Part shown: piece by piece, positions 34,773 to 43,326 of the stretch
How positions within the stretch are numbered: position 1 is the stretch's first letter
How the letters are laid out: every line of letters begins with the position of its first letter
From: Caballeronia sp. BR00000012568055
GTDB lineage: Bacteria; Pseudomonadota; Gammaproteobacteria; Burkholderiales; Burkholderiaceae
Reading direction: 5' to 3'
Assembly (NCBI RefSeq): GCF_029439455.1
Contig: NZ_JAQFVG010000243.1
Span: 83,417 to 130,632 of the forward strand
Length of the DNA: 47,216 nt
The notes under the pieces: generated by a model
Seen by the model: the letters and a program-made list of their open reading frames with translations, nothing else
Told to the model about the DNA's origin: nothing
Database searches by the model: none
Translations under genes and position numbers: made by a program

Positions 34773-36068
34773 TCAAACCGTCGCGCCGACCGTTTCGGTC
34801 AGCACGTCTTCGAGAATGGCGAGCGCTTCATCGAACACGGCGTCCTGAATGGTGAGCGGAAACAGGAAGCGAACCACGTTCGAATACACGCCGCACACGA
34901 GCAGCAACAGGCCGCGTTCGAGGGCGCGCGTCTGCACGAGTTTGGCAAACGCGGCGTCCGGTTCGGTCGTGCCGGGCGCGCGGAATTCGGCGGCGATCAT
35001 CGCGCCGGGGCCGCGCACATCGGCAAGTTGCGGCACTTCGCTTTTCAGCGTTTCGAGCTTCGCTTTCAGCTTGTCGCCGAGCACGACCGCGCGTTCGCAC
35101 AGCTTTTCATCGTCGATGATGTCCAGCACCGCATGCGCCGACGCCACCGCCAGCGGATTGCCCGCGTACGTGCCGCCGAGTCCGCCCGGCGCGGCTGCAT
35201 CCATGATCTCCGCGCGGCCCACGACGCCCGACAGCGGCATGCCGCCCGCGAGACTCTTGGCCATCGTCATGAGGTCGGGGCTGACGTCGTAGTGATCCAT
35301 CGCGAAAAGTTTGCCGGTGCGCGCGAAGCCGGTCTGCACTTCATCGGCGATCAGAAGAATGCCGTGTTGATCGCAGATCTTGCGCAGGCCGCGCACGAAA
35401 TCCAGCGGCGCGGGATTGAAACCGCCTTCGCCCTGCACCGGTTCGAAGATGATCGCCGCGACGCGCGCAGGCTCGATATCGCTCTTGAACAACTGCTCGA
35501 CCGCGCGCAACGATGCTTCCGTCGATACCCCATGCAGCGCGTTCGGAAACGGCGCGTGATACACATCCGACGGGAACGGCCCGAAGCCGATCTTGTACGG
35601 CGCGACCTTGCCGGTGAGCGCCATGCCCATCAGCGTGCGGCCATGAAAACCGCCCGCGAACGCGATCACGCCGGGACGTCCGGTCGCCGCGCGCGCAATC
35701 TTCACGGCGTTTTCGACGGCTTCCGCGCCGGTCGTGAAGAACGCGGTCTTCTTCTGAAACTTGCCGGGCGCACGCGCGCTGATCTTTTCCGCCAGCGACA
35801 CATATGATTCATACGGCACGATCTGATACGCCGTGTGCGTAAAGCAATCGAGTTGCGCGCGAATCGCCTCGACGATACGCGGATGCCGATGCCCCGTATT
35901 GCACACCGCAATCCCCGCCGCGAAGTCGATAAAACGCCGTCCTTCGACGTCCCACAATTCCGCGTTCTCGGCGCGCGCCGCATAAAAGTCGCACATCACG
36001 CCGACGCCGCGCGGCGTGGCGGCATTTTTGCGGGCTTGCAGGCTGGCGTTATTGAGAGGGGAATTCAC
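34773..36068 (-). CDS. gabT: 4-aminobutyrate aminotransferase
   Basis: This PLP enzyme of 431 residues transfers the amino group of GABA to 2-oxoglutarate, giving succinate semialdehyde. The PLP lysine is K271 (MAKSLAGGMPLSG) and the pyridine-ring Asp is D242 (IADEVQTGFARTG). Also present are the class III motifs TTGAEAVENAVKIAR and GFHGRTLMGMALTGK. The start is a GTG with AAGGAG 9 bp upstream. gabD follows. Upstream is an inverted repeat that could be a regulator site; no GabR/MocR gene is in view. Confidence 0.94.
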   Translation of the reverse strand: MNSPLNNASLQARKNAATPRGVGVMCDFYAARAENAELWDVEGRRFIDFAAGIAVCNTGHRHPRIVEAIRAQLDCFTHTAYQIVPYESYVSLAEKISARAPGKFQKKTAFFTTGAEAVENAVKIARAATGRPGVIAFAGGFHGRTLMGMALTGKVAPYKIGFGPFPSDVYHAPFPNALHGVSTEASLRAVEQLFKSDIEPARVAAIIFEPVQGEGGFNPAPLDFVRGLRKICDQHGILLIADEVQTGFARTGKLFAMDHYDVSPDLMTMAKSLAGGMPLSGVVGRAEIMDAAAPGGLGGTYAGNPLAVASAHAVLDIIDDEKLCERAVVLGDKLKAKLETLKSEVPQLADVRGPGAMIAAEFRAPGTTEPDAAFAKLVQTRALERGLLLLVCGVYSNVVRFLFPLTIQDAVFDEALAILEDVLTETVGATV

Positions 36069-36139
36069 GGCGACGATCTCCTTGGGTTCTGTGGCGGCCT
36101 GACCAGGCCAGAGCTTTCACGGACAAATATAGAGACATT

Positions 36140-36183
36140 TGGCTCCGGACATCAGGGCCATTTCATTAAAACCGATGGAGCCA
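36140..36183. promoter_or_regulatory. Inverted repeat in the gabT upstream region
   Basis: tggctcc (36140-36146) is mirrored by ggagcca (36177-36183), 30 bp apart, between divergent gabT and the M20 amidohydrolase. On the gabT strand a TATATT-like -10 lies just downstream of the proximal arm (36132-36127 region). Spaced half-sites like this fit a dimeric regulator, perhaps of the MocR/GabR or LysR kind, but this is inference. Confidence 0.4.
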
Positions 36184-36315
36184 CTTTCCAGGTGTAGTGA
36201 GTGAACCCTCGCGCGCATGTCGGTCGAAGTGAAATTGGAACTGGCGCACGCCGCGTGAGTGGCGCATGATGTGCGCCGTTTTGCGATTCCGTTTTCATCC
36301 TCAAAAGGTTTGCCC

Positions 36316-37506
36316 ATGTCGAGCTTCACTGCGAGCTTTACTGTTTTGGCCGATCTCGCCGACGACGCGCCCGCGTTGCGCGAGATTCGCCAAGACATCC
36401 ATCGCCATCCCGAACTGTCTTACGAAGAGACGCGCACCTCGGCGCTGGTCGCGCAACGGCTCGAAGAGTGGGGATGGCAGGTGACGCGCGGTATCGCGGG
36501 GACGGGGGTGGTTGGCACGCTCAGCGCGGGCGAGGGCACGAAGAGTATCGGACTGCGTGCGGATATGGATGCGCTGCCGATCATCGAGCAAAGCGGCAAG
36601 CCGTACGCAAGCGAAACGCCCGGCAAGATGCACGCATGCGGCCACGATGGCCACACGACTATGCTGCTCGGCGCGGCGCGTCATCTCGCGCGCACGAAGC
36701 GTTTCAACGGCACGGTGCATCTGTACTTTCAGCCGGCCGAGGAACACGGCGTGCCGAGCGGCGCGGAACGCATGATTCAGGAAGGCCTGTTCGACCGTTT
36801 TCATTGCGATGCGGTCTTCGGCGTTCACAATCATCCGGGCGCGCAGCCGGGCACATTTTTGTTCCGCAAAGGGCCGTTCATGGCGGCGTGCGATCAGGTG
36901 TCGATCGAAATCGTCGGGGTCGGCGGGCACGCGGCGCGGCCGCATATGGCGGTCGATCCGGTGGTGGTGACGGCGAGCATCGTGATGGCCTTGCAGACCA
37001 TCGTCGCGCGCAATATCGATCCCGCGCAACCCGCCGTCGTCACTGTCGGTTCGATGCACGCGGGCACGGTCAACAACGTGATTCCGCAGCGTGCGACGCT
37101 GGAATTATCGGTGCGATCGTTCAATCCGCAGATTCGCGAACGGCTGCGGGCGCGGATCAAGGAACTGGTGGAAGCGCAGGCCGCGAGTTATGGCGCGACG
37201 GCGAACGTGAAGGTCACGCCGGGTTATCCGGTCGTGGTCAATTCGGAGGCGGAAACGGAATTCGCGACGCAGGTGGCGCGCGAACTGGTCGGCGATGAAA
37301 ACGTCGTTGCGCAGACGGATTTGCTGATGGGCAGTGAAGATTTCGCGTTCATGCTGCAGGAACGGCCGGGCACGTTTCTGCGCATCGGAAATGGTGCGGG
37401 CGAGGACGGCTGCATGGTCCACAACCCGCACTACGATTTCAACGACAAGAATTTGCCGATCGGCGCGGCGTACTGGGCGCGTCTGGTCGAGCGATATCTC
37501 GCGTAA
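36316..37506 (+). CDS. M20 family amidohydrolase (hippurate/N-acyl amino acid hydrolase)
   Basis: The 396-residue metallopeptidase-fold enzyme cleaves N-acyl amino acids such as hippurate. It shows the M20D motifs HRHPELSYEETRTS, GLRADMDALPI, the metal Cys/His box HACGHDGHTTMLLGAA, QPAEEHGVPSGAERMI (EE being the general base and ligand), HAARPHMAVDP and the final HNPHYDFND. The loop after QPAEE is HGVPSG where most relatives have GGGG-like residues, a small oddity near the active site. Start at 36316 with aaaagg upstream. It is divergent from gabT; a shared regulation with GABA use is possible, and acylated amino acids are plausible substrates. Confidence 0.92.
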   Translation: MSSFTASFTVLADLADDAPALREIRQDIHRHPELSYEETRTSALVAQRLEEWGWQVTRGIAGTGVVGTLSAGEGTKSIGLRADMDALPIIEQSGKPYASETPGKMHACGHDGHTTMLLGAARHLARTKRFNGTVHLYFQPAEEHGVPSGAERMIQEGLFDRFHCDAVFGVHNHPGAQPGTFLFRKGPFMAACDQVSIEIVGVGGHAARPHMAVDPVVVTASIVMALQTIVARNIDPAQPAVVTVGSMHAGTVNNVIPQRATLELSVRSFNPQIRERLRARIKELVEAQAASYGATANVKVTPGYPVVVNSEAETEFATQVARELVGDENVVAQTDLLMGSEDFAFMLQERPGTFLRIGNGAGEDGCMVHNPHYDFNDKNLPIGAAYWARLVERYLA

Positions 37507-37512
37507 GAACGC

Positions 37513-39063
37513 TTACGCCGGCAGTTTGAAGCTGCCGATCGCCTCGCGCAGCATATCGGCCTGATCCTTCAGCGAGTGCGCGGCGGCGGCGGCTTGTTCC
37601 ACCAGCGCGGCGTTCTGCTGCGTGACCTGATCCATCTCCACCACCGCGCGATTCACCTGTTCGATGCCCGCGCTCTGCTCGCTCGATGCGTGGCTGATTT
37701 CATCGAGAATCTCGTTCACGCGCCGCACGGATTGCACGATTTCGCTCATCGTCGTGCCTGCATTAGATACGAGCGATGCGCCTTGCTGCACCGTATCCGT
37801 CGATGTCTCGATCAGCGCTTTGATCTCCTTCGCCGCTGTTGCGGAACGCTGCGCGAGGCTGCGCACTTCCGCCGCCACGACTGCGAAACCGCGTCCTTGC
37901 TCACCGGCGCGCGCTGCTTCCACGGCCGCGTTCAGCGCGAGAATGTTGGTCTGAAACGCGATGCCATCGATCACGCCGATGATGTCGCCGATCTGCTTCG
38001 AACTGGCCGTGATGCGCGTCATCGTATCGATCACATCGCTGACCACGCCGCTGCCGCGCGTGGCGACGTCCGCCGCTTGGCTGGCGAGGCGCGCGGCCTG
38101 CGCGGCGCTGTCGGCGTTGCTTTTCACGTTCGCCGTCATCTGCTCCATGCTCGATGCCGTTTGCACCAGCGCCGCCGCTTGTTCCTCGGTGCGCTGCGAC
38201 AGATCGGTATTGCCCGCCGCAATTTCCGATGCGCCCACGTTGATGTTCTCCGTCCCATGACGCACGCGAGACACGGTTTCGACGAGACCGCGCTGCATCG
38301 TGTTCAGCGCGTGCAGGAGGCTGGTCGTATCATTCGGATGCACGCTCACATTGGCCGTCAGATCGCCATTCGCGATGCGATGCGCCGCGCCCACCGCCAG
38401 TTCCAGCTCGCCGCCGAGATTGCGCCGGATGCTGCGCAACACGACGATCATCGCGGCCGTCGCCATGGCGCCGAGCAGCACGGTGATGCCGAGCCAGCGC
38501 AGCGCGCTTGCATAGAACGCGCTCTGCACGTCGTCCATGTACATGCCGGTGACCAGATACCAGTCCCACGGCGCGAATTTTTGCGAGTACGAGAGCTTGG
38601 GCACGGGCTTATCGCTGCCGGGCTTCGTCCACAAATAATTGATGAAACCGCCGCCCGTCTGATCGCCCGCCTTGACGATATCCACGAACAGGCGATTGCC
38701 CGCCGGATCGGTATAGCTCGACAAGTCCTTGCCGTTCATCGCGGGCTTGATCGGGTGCATCACCATGGTCGGATGCGAGTCGTTGATCGACAGATAGCCG
38801 TCCGTGCCGTAACGGATCGCGCCGATCACGGCCAGCGCCTGTTTCCTGGCATCGTCTTGCGTGAGGGTTTTGTTGTCGGCGAGCGCCGCGTAGTACGTGG
38901 TGATGGCGTACGCCTCGCCGACCAGCGTCTTCAACTGCTCCTTGCGATCCTCGATCATCGACGTGCGGTTTTGCCACGCGCCGATCACGCCAATCGCGAT
39001 CAGGCCGATCCACAGCACGGCGATCAGCGAGCCGAGCTTTCTATTCAACGTCATTCCGTTCAT
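37513..39063 (-). CDS. Methyl-accepting chemotaxis protein (single Cache type)
   Basis: The receptor has 516 residues: an N-terminal membrane helix ([20 protein letters not shown]), a periplasmic sCache domain (about 35-185, with [20 protein letters not shown] and the [15 protein letters not shown] end), a second membrane helix, HAMP (about 205-265) and the signalling domain with the tip [20 protein letters not shown] and [20 protein letters not shown]. sCache domains of this type often bind small carboxylates. Starts at 39063 and 39054 are equally usable. It is convergent with the amidohydrolase, with 6 bp between. No che gene is nearby. Confidence 0.93.
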   Translation of the reverse strand: MNGMTLNRKLGSLIAVLWIGLIAIGVIGAWQNRTSMIEDRKEQLKTLVGEAYAITTYYAALADNKTLTQDDARKQALAVIGAIRYGTDGYLSINDSHPTMVMHPIKPAMNGKDLSSYTDPAGNRLFVDIVKAGDQTGGGFINYLWTKPGSDKPVPKLSYSQKFAPWDWYLVTGMYMDDVQSAFYASALRWLGITVLLGAMATAAMIVVLRSIRRNLGGELELAVGAAHRIANGDLTANVSVHPNDTTSLLHALNTMQRGLVETVSRVRHGTENINVGASEIAAGNTDLSQRTEEQAAALVQTASSMEQMTANVKSNADSAAQAARLASQAADVATRGSGVVSDVIDTMTRITASSKQIGDIIGVIDGIAFQTNILALNAAVEAARAGEQGRGFAVVAAEVRSLAQRSATAAKEIKALIETSTDTVQQGASLVSNAGTTMSEIVQSVRRVNEILDEISHASSEQSAGIEQVNRAVVEMDQVTQQNAALVEQAAAAAHSLKDQADMLREAIGSFKLPA

Positions 39064-39180
39064 GAGTGCGCCAGGTCGTTTGATGGCGACGGCGACGTGC
39101 CGCCGCATGCCCGATTTACGGCACGCGGCGGCGCGAATGAAGGCGTATGAGGGAAATCCCGGACTATTAGCAGTAAATTT

Positions 39181-39342
39181 TTAAAAGCGCCGGATCGGAT
39201 CTTTGTCGGGCGGCGCGTCGGGATGCTGCGGCTCGTCCGGACGATGTCCCGGCGATGGCGGCGTGAGCGGATCGGCTTCCGGATCGCGGTTCGGGTCGGC
39301 GATCGGATCGGGGACGGGCGTGGTTTGCAGGTCGAATGTCAT
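39181..39342 (-). CDS. 53-residue Pro/Asp-rich protein
   Basis: The frame reads MTFDLQTTPVPDPIADPNRD, then PEADPLTPPSPGHRPDEPQH and PDAPPDKDPIRRF. It has an aggaa site 8 bp upstream of the ATG. Repeats of P-D-P/A-D-P give it about a third Pro plus many Asp, so it is certainly disordered. Similar Pro/Asp-rich short proteins are known as hypothetical genes in Burkholderia relatives. It lies 24 bp after the GT9-like gene on the same strand and may be co-transcribed. Function unknown. Confidence 0.65.
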   Translation of the reverse strand: MTFDLQTTPVPDPIADPNRDPEADPLTPPSPGHRPDEPQHPDAPPDKDPIRRF

Positions 39343-39366
39343 GTCGATGTTCCTGTGCCTTATCGC

Positions 39367-39939
39367 TTAAAGCGCGTCGTGTTCGGCGGGCATATGCAGC
39401 GTGAATGGCCGGCCGGGATGCGCGTCGCGGGTGCCGGAGAGTTCGGCGCGCGCCCGGGCGATGATCGCGGCGCTGTCGGTATCGCGCGGATGCTCGGCGA
39501 GCACGATATGGGGCGTGCCGAGCGCGCGCGCTTTGGCGACGGGCGAGGGCGCGGCGGCATCGTCGGAAAGGAGCAGGCGCGCGTCGGCGATCAGGCGCGG
39601 CAGCGTGCGCGGGCCGACCGCGCCGGCGAGGAACAACGCGGCGGTTTGCATCGCGCCCAAAACGCCTGCGGTGCGCTCCGGTTCCGGCGCGTCGCCGACG
39701 ATGGCGATTTGCCAGCCGTCCGCGGCGAGCTGGTCTGCCACATCGGCGTATCGTTCGGCGGGCCAGGCGGGCGCCGACTGATGGCTGCCGGGATGGATCA
39801 GCACCAGCCGTTCGCGCTCGATGCCGTGGAAAGCGACGAGGGCGTCGTAATCGTCGTGCTCGTGTTCGAGGGATGCGGTGGCGCTGGGCATATCGGGAAC
39901 CAGATTTTCGATCAGCATGGAGAGGGGGATGGCGCGCAT
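39367..39939 (-). CDS. C-terminal-only GT9 (heptosyltransferase-like) protein
   Basis: The 190-residue protein has the C-terminal half of glycosyltransferase family 9: VLIHPGSHQSAPAWPAERYA (about 47-66), DVADQLAADGWQIAIVGDAP, LAGAVGPRTLPRLIADARLL and LLSDDAAAPSPVAKARALGT, where GT9 enzymes usually have a NDTGPxHxAAALG-like box. Normal GT9 proteins have about 340 residues, with a second Rossmann domain first; here that domain is missing and the NDTG/His residues are altered. The start ATG at 39939 follows a poor site; an open frame upstream does not look like GT9. It may be a decayed or repurposed transferase. Confidence 0.7.
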   Translation of the reverse strand: MRAIPLSMLIENLVPDMPSATASLEHEHDDYDALVAFHGIERERLVLIHPGSHQSAPAWPAERYADVADQLAADGWQIAIVGDAPEPERTAGVLGAMQTAALFLAGAVGPRTLPRLIADARLLLSDDAAAPSPVAKARALGTPHIVLAEHPRDTDSAAIIARARAELSGTRDAHPGRPFTLHMPAEHDAL

Positions 39940-40138
39940 CTTTGCTCCGGCAATGGGCTTGGCCACGGTGTGTAGGGCGACCGGGCGTACGAGGCAAAAA
40001 TCATGGGCAAGCACCGGGCGTGCCCGCGTAGCGCTGGCGCGCTTCGTTTCGCGCCCGGCCTTACGCTCATTGAAGATGCCGGAAAAGGGAACGTCAAGGG
40101 CGCATCGGCTGGATTGAAAAAATCGGCAGTCGAAAAGC

Positions 40139-40175
40139 AAAACCGCCGGCCTGCTTGGCGCAGGCCGGCGGTTTT
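40139..40175 (-). terminator. Strong factor-independent terminator
   Basis: Perfect 16-bp arms, aaaaccgccggcctgc (40139-40154) and gcaggccggcggtttt (40160-40175), enclose ttggc. It lies 30 bp after the stop of the membrane protein at 40205 and has T-runs on the minus strand, so it most likely ends that gene. The symmetric A/T flanks let it work on the plus strand too. Confidence 0.92.
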
Positions 40176-40204
40176 ATAACGCAGTGCAGTCGATGTTCTG
40201 TCGA

Positions 40205-40699
40205 TCAGGTTTCCGTGTTGCCGTCTTCCGAAGGCAGCGGCGTCGGCGCGAAGGCTTCGGCGCGGCGGCGGATATCGTCGATTTCGCCGGTCACGAAGGT
40301 GCGGTTATCGGCGGCGAGTTTTTCCTGATACGACACGCCTTCCGGCACGCGATGCAGCAGCGCGCGCAGTTCGCCTTGCGTGGTTTGCTCGACCGGCTCG
40401 AAGTTGTAGAGGCCGAGCGCGAGTTCGGCGCGTTCGTGCAGCAGGAACAAACAAGTGGCGAACACGCCGACCGCCAGCACTTCCTGCACGCCAAAGCGAT
40501 ATTCGTTCGGCACCGACGAAAACGGCAGATACGCGATCAGCACCGCGCCCGCGAGCGCCAGCGCGATGGTCGCATGCAGCAGCACACCGAGCCGCGCGAC
40601 GATGCGCTCGCGTTCGGTGTTCAGTTGCCCGGCGGTTTTCGGCACGAGCGCGATCAGGGATTGTTGGCGGCGAAGTTCTTGGAGCGGGAGAGCGGCCAT
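40205..40699 (-). CDS. Membrane protein of unknown function
   Basis: The 164-residue protein has two hydrophobic segments (IVARLGVLLHATIALALAGA in part, about 33-55, and VQEVLAVGVFATCLFLLH, about 70-87). A charged cytoplasmic part follows (HERAELALGLYNFEPVEQTT and onward, with ALLHRVPEGVSYQEKLAAD). The N-terminus before the first helix is polar with an LNTERER helix. No family is recognised. It is closed by the terminator and has an upstream gap of about 130 bp from the UdgX gene. Confidence 0.7.
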   Translation of the reverse strand: MAALPLQELRRQQSLIALVPKTAGQLNTERERIVARLGVLLHATIALALAGAVLIAYLPFSSVPNEYRFGVQEVLAVGVFATCLFLLHERAELALGLYNFEPVEQTTQGELRALLHRVPEGVSYQEKLAADNRTFVTGEIDDIRRRAEAFAPTPLPSEDGNTET

Positions 40700-40829
40700 G
40701 GAGGTGTCGTCTGGACCTTCGTAGAGCGCCAGTGCGGCGCGACACCGGTAATAACGCGTGGCTTACAAGATCGTTGACGGCACTTTCGTCTTGTTTCTTC
40801 CTGTTGCGCCTTGTTGCATCTTCCGTCGA

Positions 40830-42350
40830 TCAGCGCGGCTTGATCGGCGTGCGGATACTCGCCGTGCCGTCCGCAATCTGCTGCGCGAACACCAGCGCCT
40901 CCACGATGGTCCCGAACACTTCGGCGCGGATTTTCTCGTCGGTCAGCCGCATCAGATACGACGGGTGATACGTCGGCACGACAATGCGCCCCTTGTGCTC
41001 GATCGTCTTCCCCAAATATTCCGATAACGCCGTCCGATGCCCCGTCAGCGCTTTCAGCGCCGTTGCGCCGAGCGCCACCACGACCTTCGGCCCGATCCGC
41101 GTCATTTCCTCTTCGAGCCAGAAGCGGCAGGCTTCGCGCTCGCGTTGAGAAGGCGTGGTATGCAGACGCTCGCCGTCGCTGCCGGTCTCCGTTTCGAACT
41201 TGAAGTGCTTCACCGCATTGGTCAGATAGAGCGATTCGCGCGCCAGTCCCGCTTCCGCGATCGCCTCATCCAGCAGCTTGCCGGTCGGACCGAGAAACGG
41301 CTTGCCTTCGCGATCGTCCTGATCGCCGGGCTGCTCGCCGACCAGCATGACGCGCGCATTGGCGGGACCGACGCCTGCCACCGCCTGCGTCGCGTTGCGC
41401 CACAGCGAACAGCGCTTGCACACATCGAGCGACGGCGGCTCTTTCAGCGATGTGCCCTTGAGCGGCTCCAGACTCGTATCGAGCGCGACTTCCATGTCCG
41501 ACGGCACGTTGCGCGGCCGGCGATCGCGCCGCGAGTAAGGATCGGCGCGCGAGATCAGCGAAGGATCGACGCGACCGTCCGGCGGACTTTTCCAGTAGCG
41601 CACCGGCATATGCGAGGCCATTTTGATGGCGTTGGCATGCGCTTCGGCAAAGGTGCTTTCGTAATAGGCCAGCCAGAGCGCTTCGATGGCGTCGCCGCTC
41701 ACCGCCTCGCCGTTCATGCCGCCCGAGGTCTCGCCGAAATCGGCGGGCTTTTCTTCCGGCTCGCTGGTGCGATCCACGCGCAGCAGTGCGCCGTCCCAGA
41801 ACGCCGCGCCGTGCGGCGTGGCGATCATCCACGTCGCGTTGCCCATGCGCGTGGCGAAGTGCATGGCCGCGTGCTCCAGCAGATCGTGCACCGGCTCGAA
41901 CCAACTGATGAACTCGGGCGGCCCGAGCGAATCGTCGCGATGCCGAAAGCGCAGGATCTTGCGCATCTTGTCTTCCTCGGCCCGCACGGATTCGATCATC
42001 CGATGCAACCGGCTGCCGTCCTCATCTTCGCGCGATGCCACCGCGCGGTCGCCCTGCGTCCATCGCCACAGCGCCTTGTACAGAAACGGCCAGCGATCCG
42101 GCACGCGCACACACGCGGCGGCTTCGAGCATCGACAAAAACTCGCGAGCGATCTTGGGCGGCTTGGGCGCGTTCGGATCGACGGAACCGGGCGGCGGCGG
42201 ATCGACCACGCCGAACACCGTCGCCGATGCGTCGGACTCCAGCCACAGCACCTCCTGCGGCGGCACGCCTTCGATAAGCAGCGAGCGCGCGGCACGACGC
42301 CAGGCGGCGAAAGAGGGATCGAGCGGGACGTTTTTTCTGGTTGAAGGCAC
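40830..42350 (-). CDS. DUF4130-UdgX fusion: putative uracil-DNA-binding repair protein
   Basis: Numbering from the GTG at 42350 gives 506 residues. The N-terminal part (about 10-270) is the DUF4130 type, with FAAWRRAARSLLIEGVPPQE, WPFLYKALWRWTQGD and MPVRYWKSPPDGRVDPSLIS. The C-terminal part is UdgX: C311-KR-C314 and a later Cys for the Fe-S cluster, motif A GEQPGDQDD (338-346), NAVKHFKFE, and the R-loop with His397 (GERLHTTPS). In UdgX of Mycobacterium smegmatis the loop is KRRIH and this His forms a covalent bond with the abasic site after uracil removal. A GTG at 42407 would read through the LexA box, so the start at 42350 is preferred; it has no strong ribosome site. A perfect SOS box lies just upstream. 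Confidence 0.88.
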   Translation of the reverse strand: MPSTRKNVPLDPSFAAWRRAARSLLIEGVPPQEVLWLESDASATVFGVVDPPPPGSVDPNAPKPPKIAREFLSMLEAAACVRVPDRWPFLYKALWRWTQGDRAVASREDEDGSRLHRMIESVRAEEDKMRKILRFRHRDDSLGPPEFISWFEPVHDLLEHAAMHFATRMGNATWMIATPHGAAFWDGALLRVDRTSEPEEKPADFGETSGGMNGEAVSGDAIEALWLAYYESTFAEAHANAIKMASHMPVRYWKSPPDGRVDPSLISRADPYSRRDRRPRNVPSDMEVALDTSLEPLKGTSLKEPPSLDVCKRCSLWRNATQAVAGVGPANARVMLVGEQPGDQDDREGKPFLGPTGKLLDEAIAEAGLARESLYLTNAVKHFKFETETGSDGERLHTTPSQREREACRFWLEEEMTRIGPKVVVALGATALKALTGHRTALSEYLGKTIEHKGRIVVPTYHPSYLMRLTDEKIRAEVFGTIVEALVFAQQIADGTASIRTPIKPR

Positions 42351-42370
42351 GAGAGCTAGCGCATGAAAAG

Positions 42371-42390
42371 TACTGTATATCCATACAGTG
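42371..42390. promoter_or_regulatory. LexA (SOS) box
   Basis: The sequence TACTGTATATCCATACAGTG fits the LexA consensus CTGTATATNNNNACAG exactly. It lies 21 bp upstream of the preferred UdgX-fusion start and about 165 bp from the divergent glycosyltransferase start. LexA would repress the DNA-repair gene until damage. I see no second such box in the window. Confidence 0.92.
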
Positions 42391-42555
42391 ATTCTAGCGA
42401 TGCCCACTGCTTTTAAGCAAATTTTTACGGTTGGTCGAACCCTTTATGCGAAACAGCCTACCGCTTCGTTTTGTCGATAGAAACGGTGGAATAGCCTTTG
42501 CTGAAATTGGCCTATCGCGGCTCGCATGCCGACGAACAAGCCAAACGGAGCGGTC

Positions 42556-43257
42556 ATGCTAGCCATCGTCATCCCTGCCCATAACGAAGCCGATCACATT
42601 GCCGCCTGCGTCACCGCGGCGCGACGCGCGGCAGATCATCATCAATTGCTGGGCGAAGACGCGCGCGTGATCGTCGTGCTCGATAGCTGTTCCGATGCCA
42701 CCGGCGAGACCGCCCGTGCGCACGGCGCGGACGTGACGAGCATCGATGCGCGCAACGTCGGCATGGCGCGTGCGCATGGCGCGGAACGGGCGTTGGCGCT
42801 CGGCGCGCGCTGGCTCGCTTTCACCGACGCCGACTCCACCGTCGCCGACGACTGGCTCGCGCGCCAGCTCGACTGCTGCGCGGACGCGGTGTGCGGGGTG
42901 ATCGGCGTGCGCGACTGGTCACCGCATACCGGCGCGGTACGCGAGCACTTTGGCCGCATGTACACGGATGCGGACGGGCATCGGCATATTCATGGCGCGA
43001 ACCTGGGGGTATCGGCGAGTGCGTATTTGCGGGCGGGCGGCTTTCCGCCGCTGGCGACGAGCGAAGACGTCGCACTCGTCGATGCGCTGGTGCGAAGTGG
43101 CGCGCGTATCGAGTGGAGCGCGGGGCCGCGCGTGGTGACCAGCGCGCGAACGGATTTTCGCGCGCAGAAGGGATTCGGGGCGACGCTGCTGGAGGTGAGC
43201 CAGCGGATTCTGGCGGTGGGGAATGATGCGGGAAATGAGGTGGGGCTGGCGGCGTGA
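42556..43257 (+). CDS. Glycosyltransferase family 2
   Basis: The 233-residue GT-A protein has the start MLAIVIPAHNEADHI, VIVVLDSCSDAT (about 38-49), and the metal-binding D91-A-D93 in AFTDADSTVADDW, followed by GANLGVSASAYLRAGGFPPL and TSEDVALVDAL. It is short and cytosolic, with no membrane helix, so it transfers a sugar to a small acceptor or works with membrane partners. The ATG at 42556 has ggag 5 bp upstream; one at 42526 is in frame but lacks this. Acceptor and sugar unknown. Confidence 0.88.
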   Translation: MLAIVIPAHNEADHIAACVTAARRAADHHQLLGEDARVIVVLDSCSDATGETARAHGADVTSIDARNVGMARAHGAERALALGARWLAFTDADSTVADDWLARQLDCCADAVCGVIGVRDWSPHTGAVREHFGRMYTDADGHRHIHGANLGVSASAYLRAGGFPPLATSEDVALVDALVRSGARIEWSAGPRVVTSARTDFRAQKGFGATLLEVSQRILAVGNDAGNEVGLAA

Positions 43258-43326
43258 CAATTCGATTAGGTATCTTGACTAATCTTCGATCTGCGGTTGA
43301 TATGTCGATGGTAGGAAACGCAGGCG

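Noticed and set aside
36727..36780. Altered loop after QPAEE in the M20 amidohydrolase as loss of activity
   Set aside because: The metal-binding and general-base residues (HACGHDGHT, EE, HNPHYDF) are intact, so the enzyme is probably active; only specificity may differ.
43258..43326. gattag/ctaatc dyad between convergent genes as a terminator
   Set aside because: Short AT-rich arms, nine-base loop and no T-run; too weak to call.
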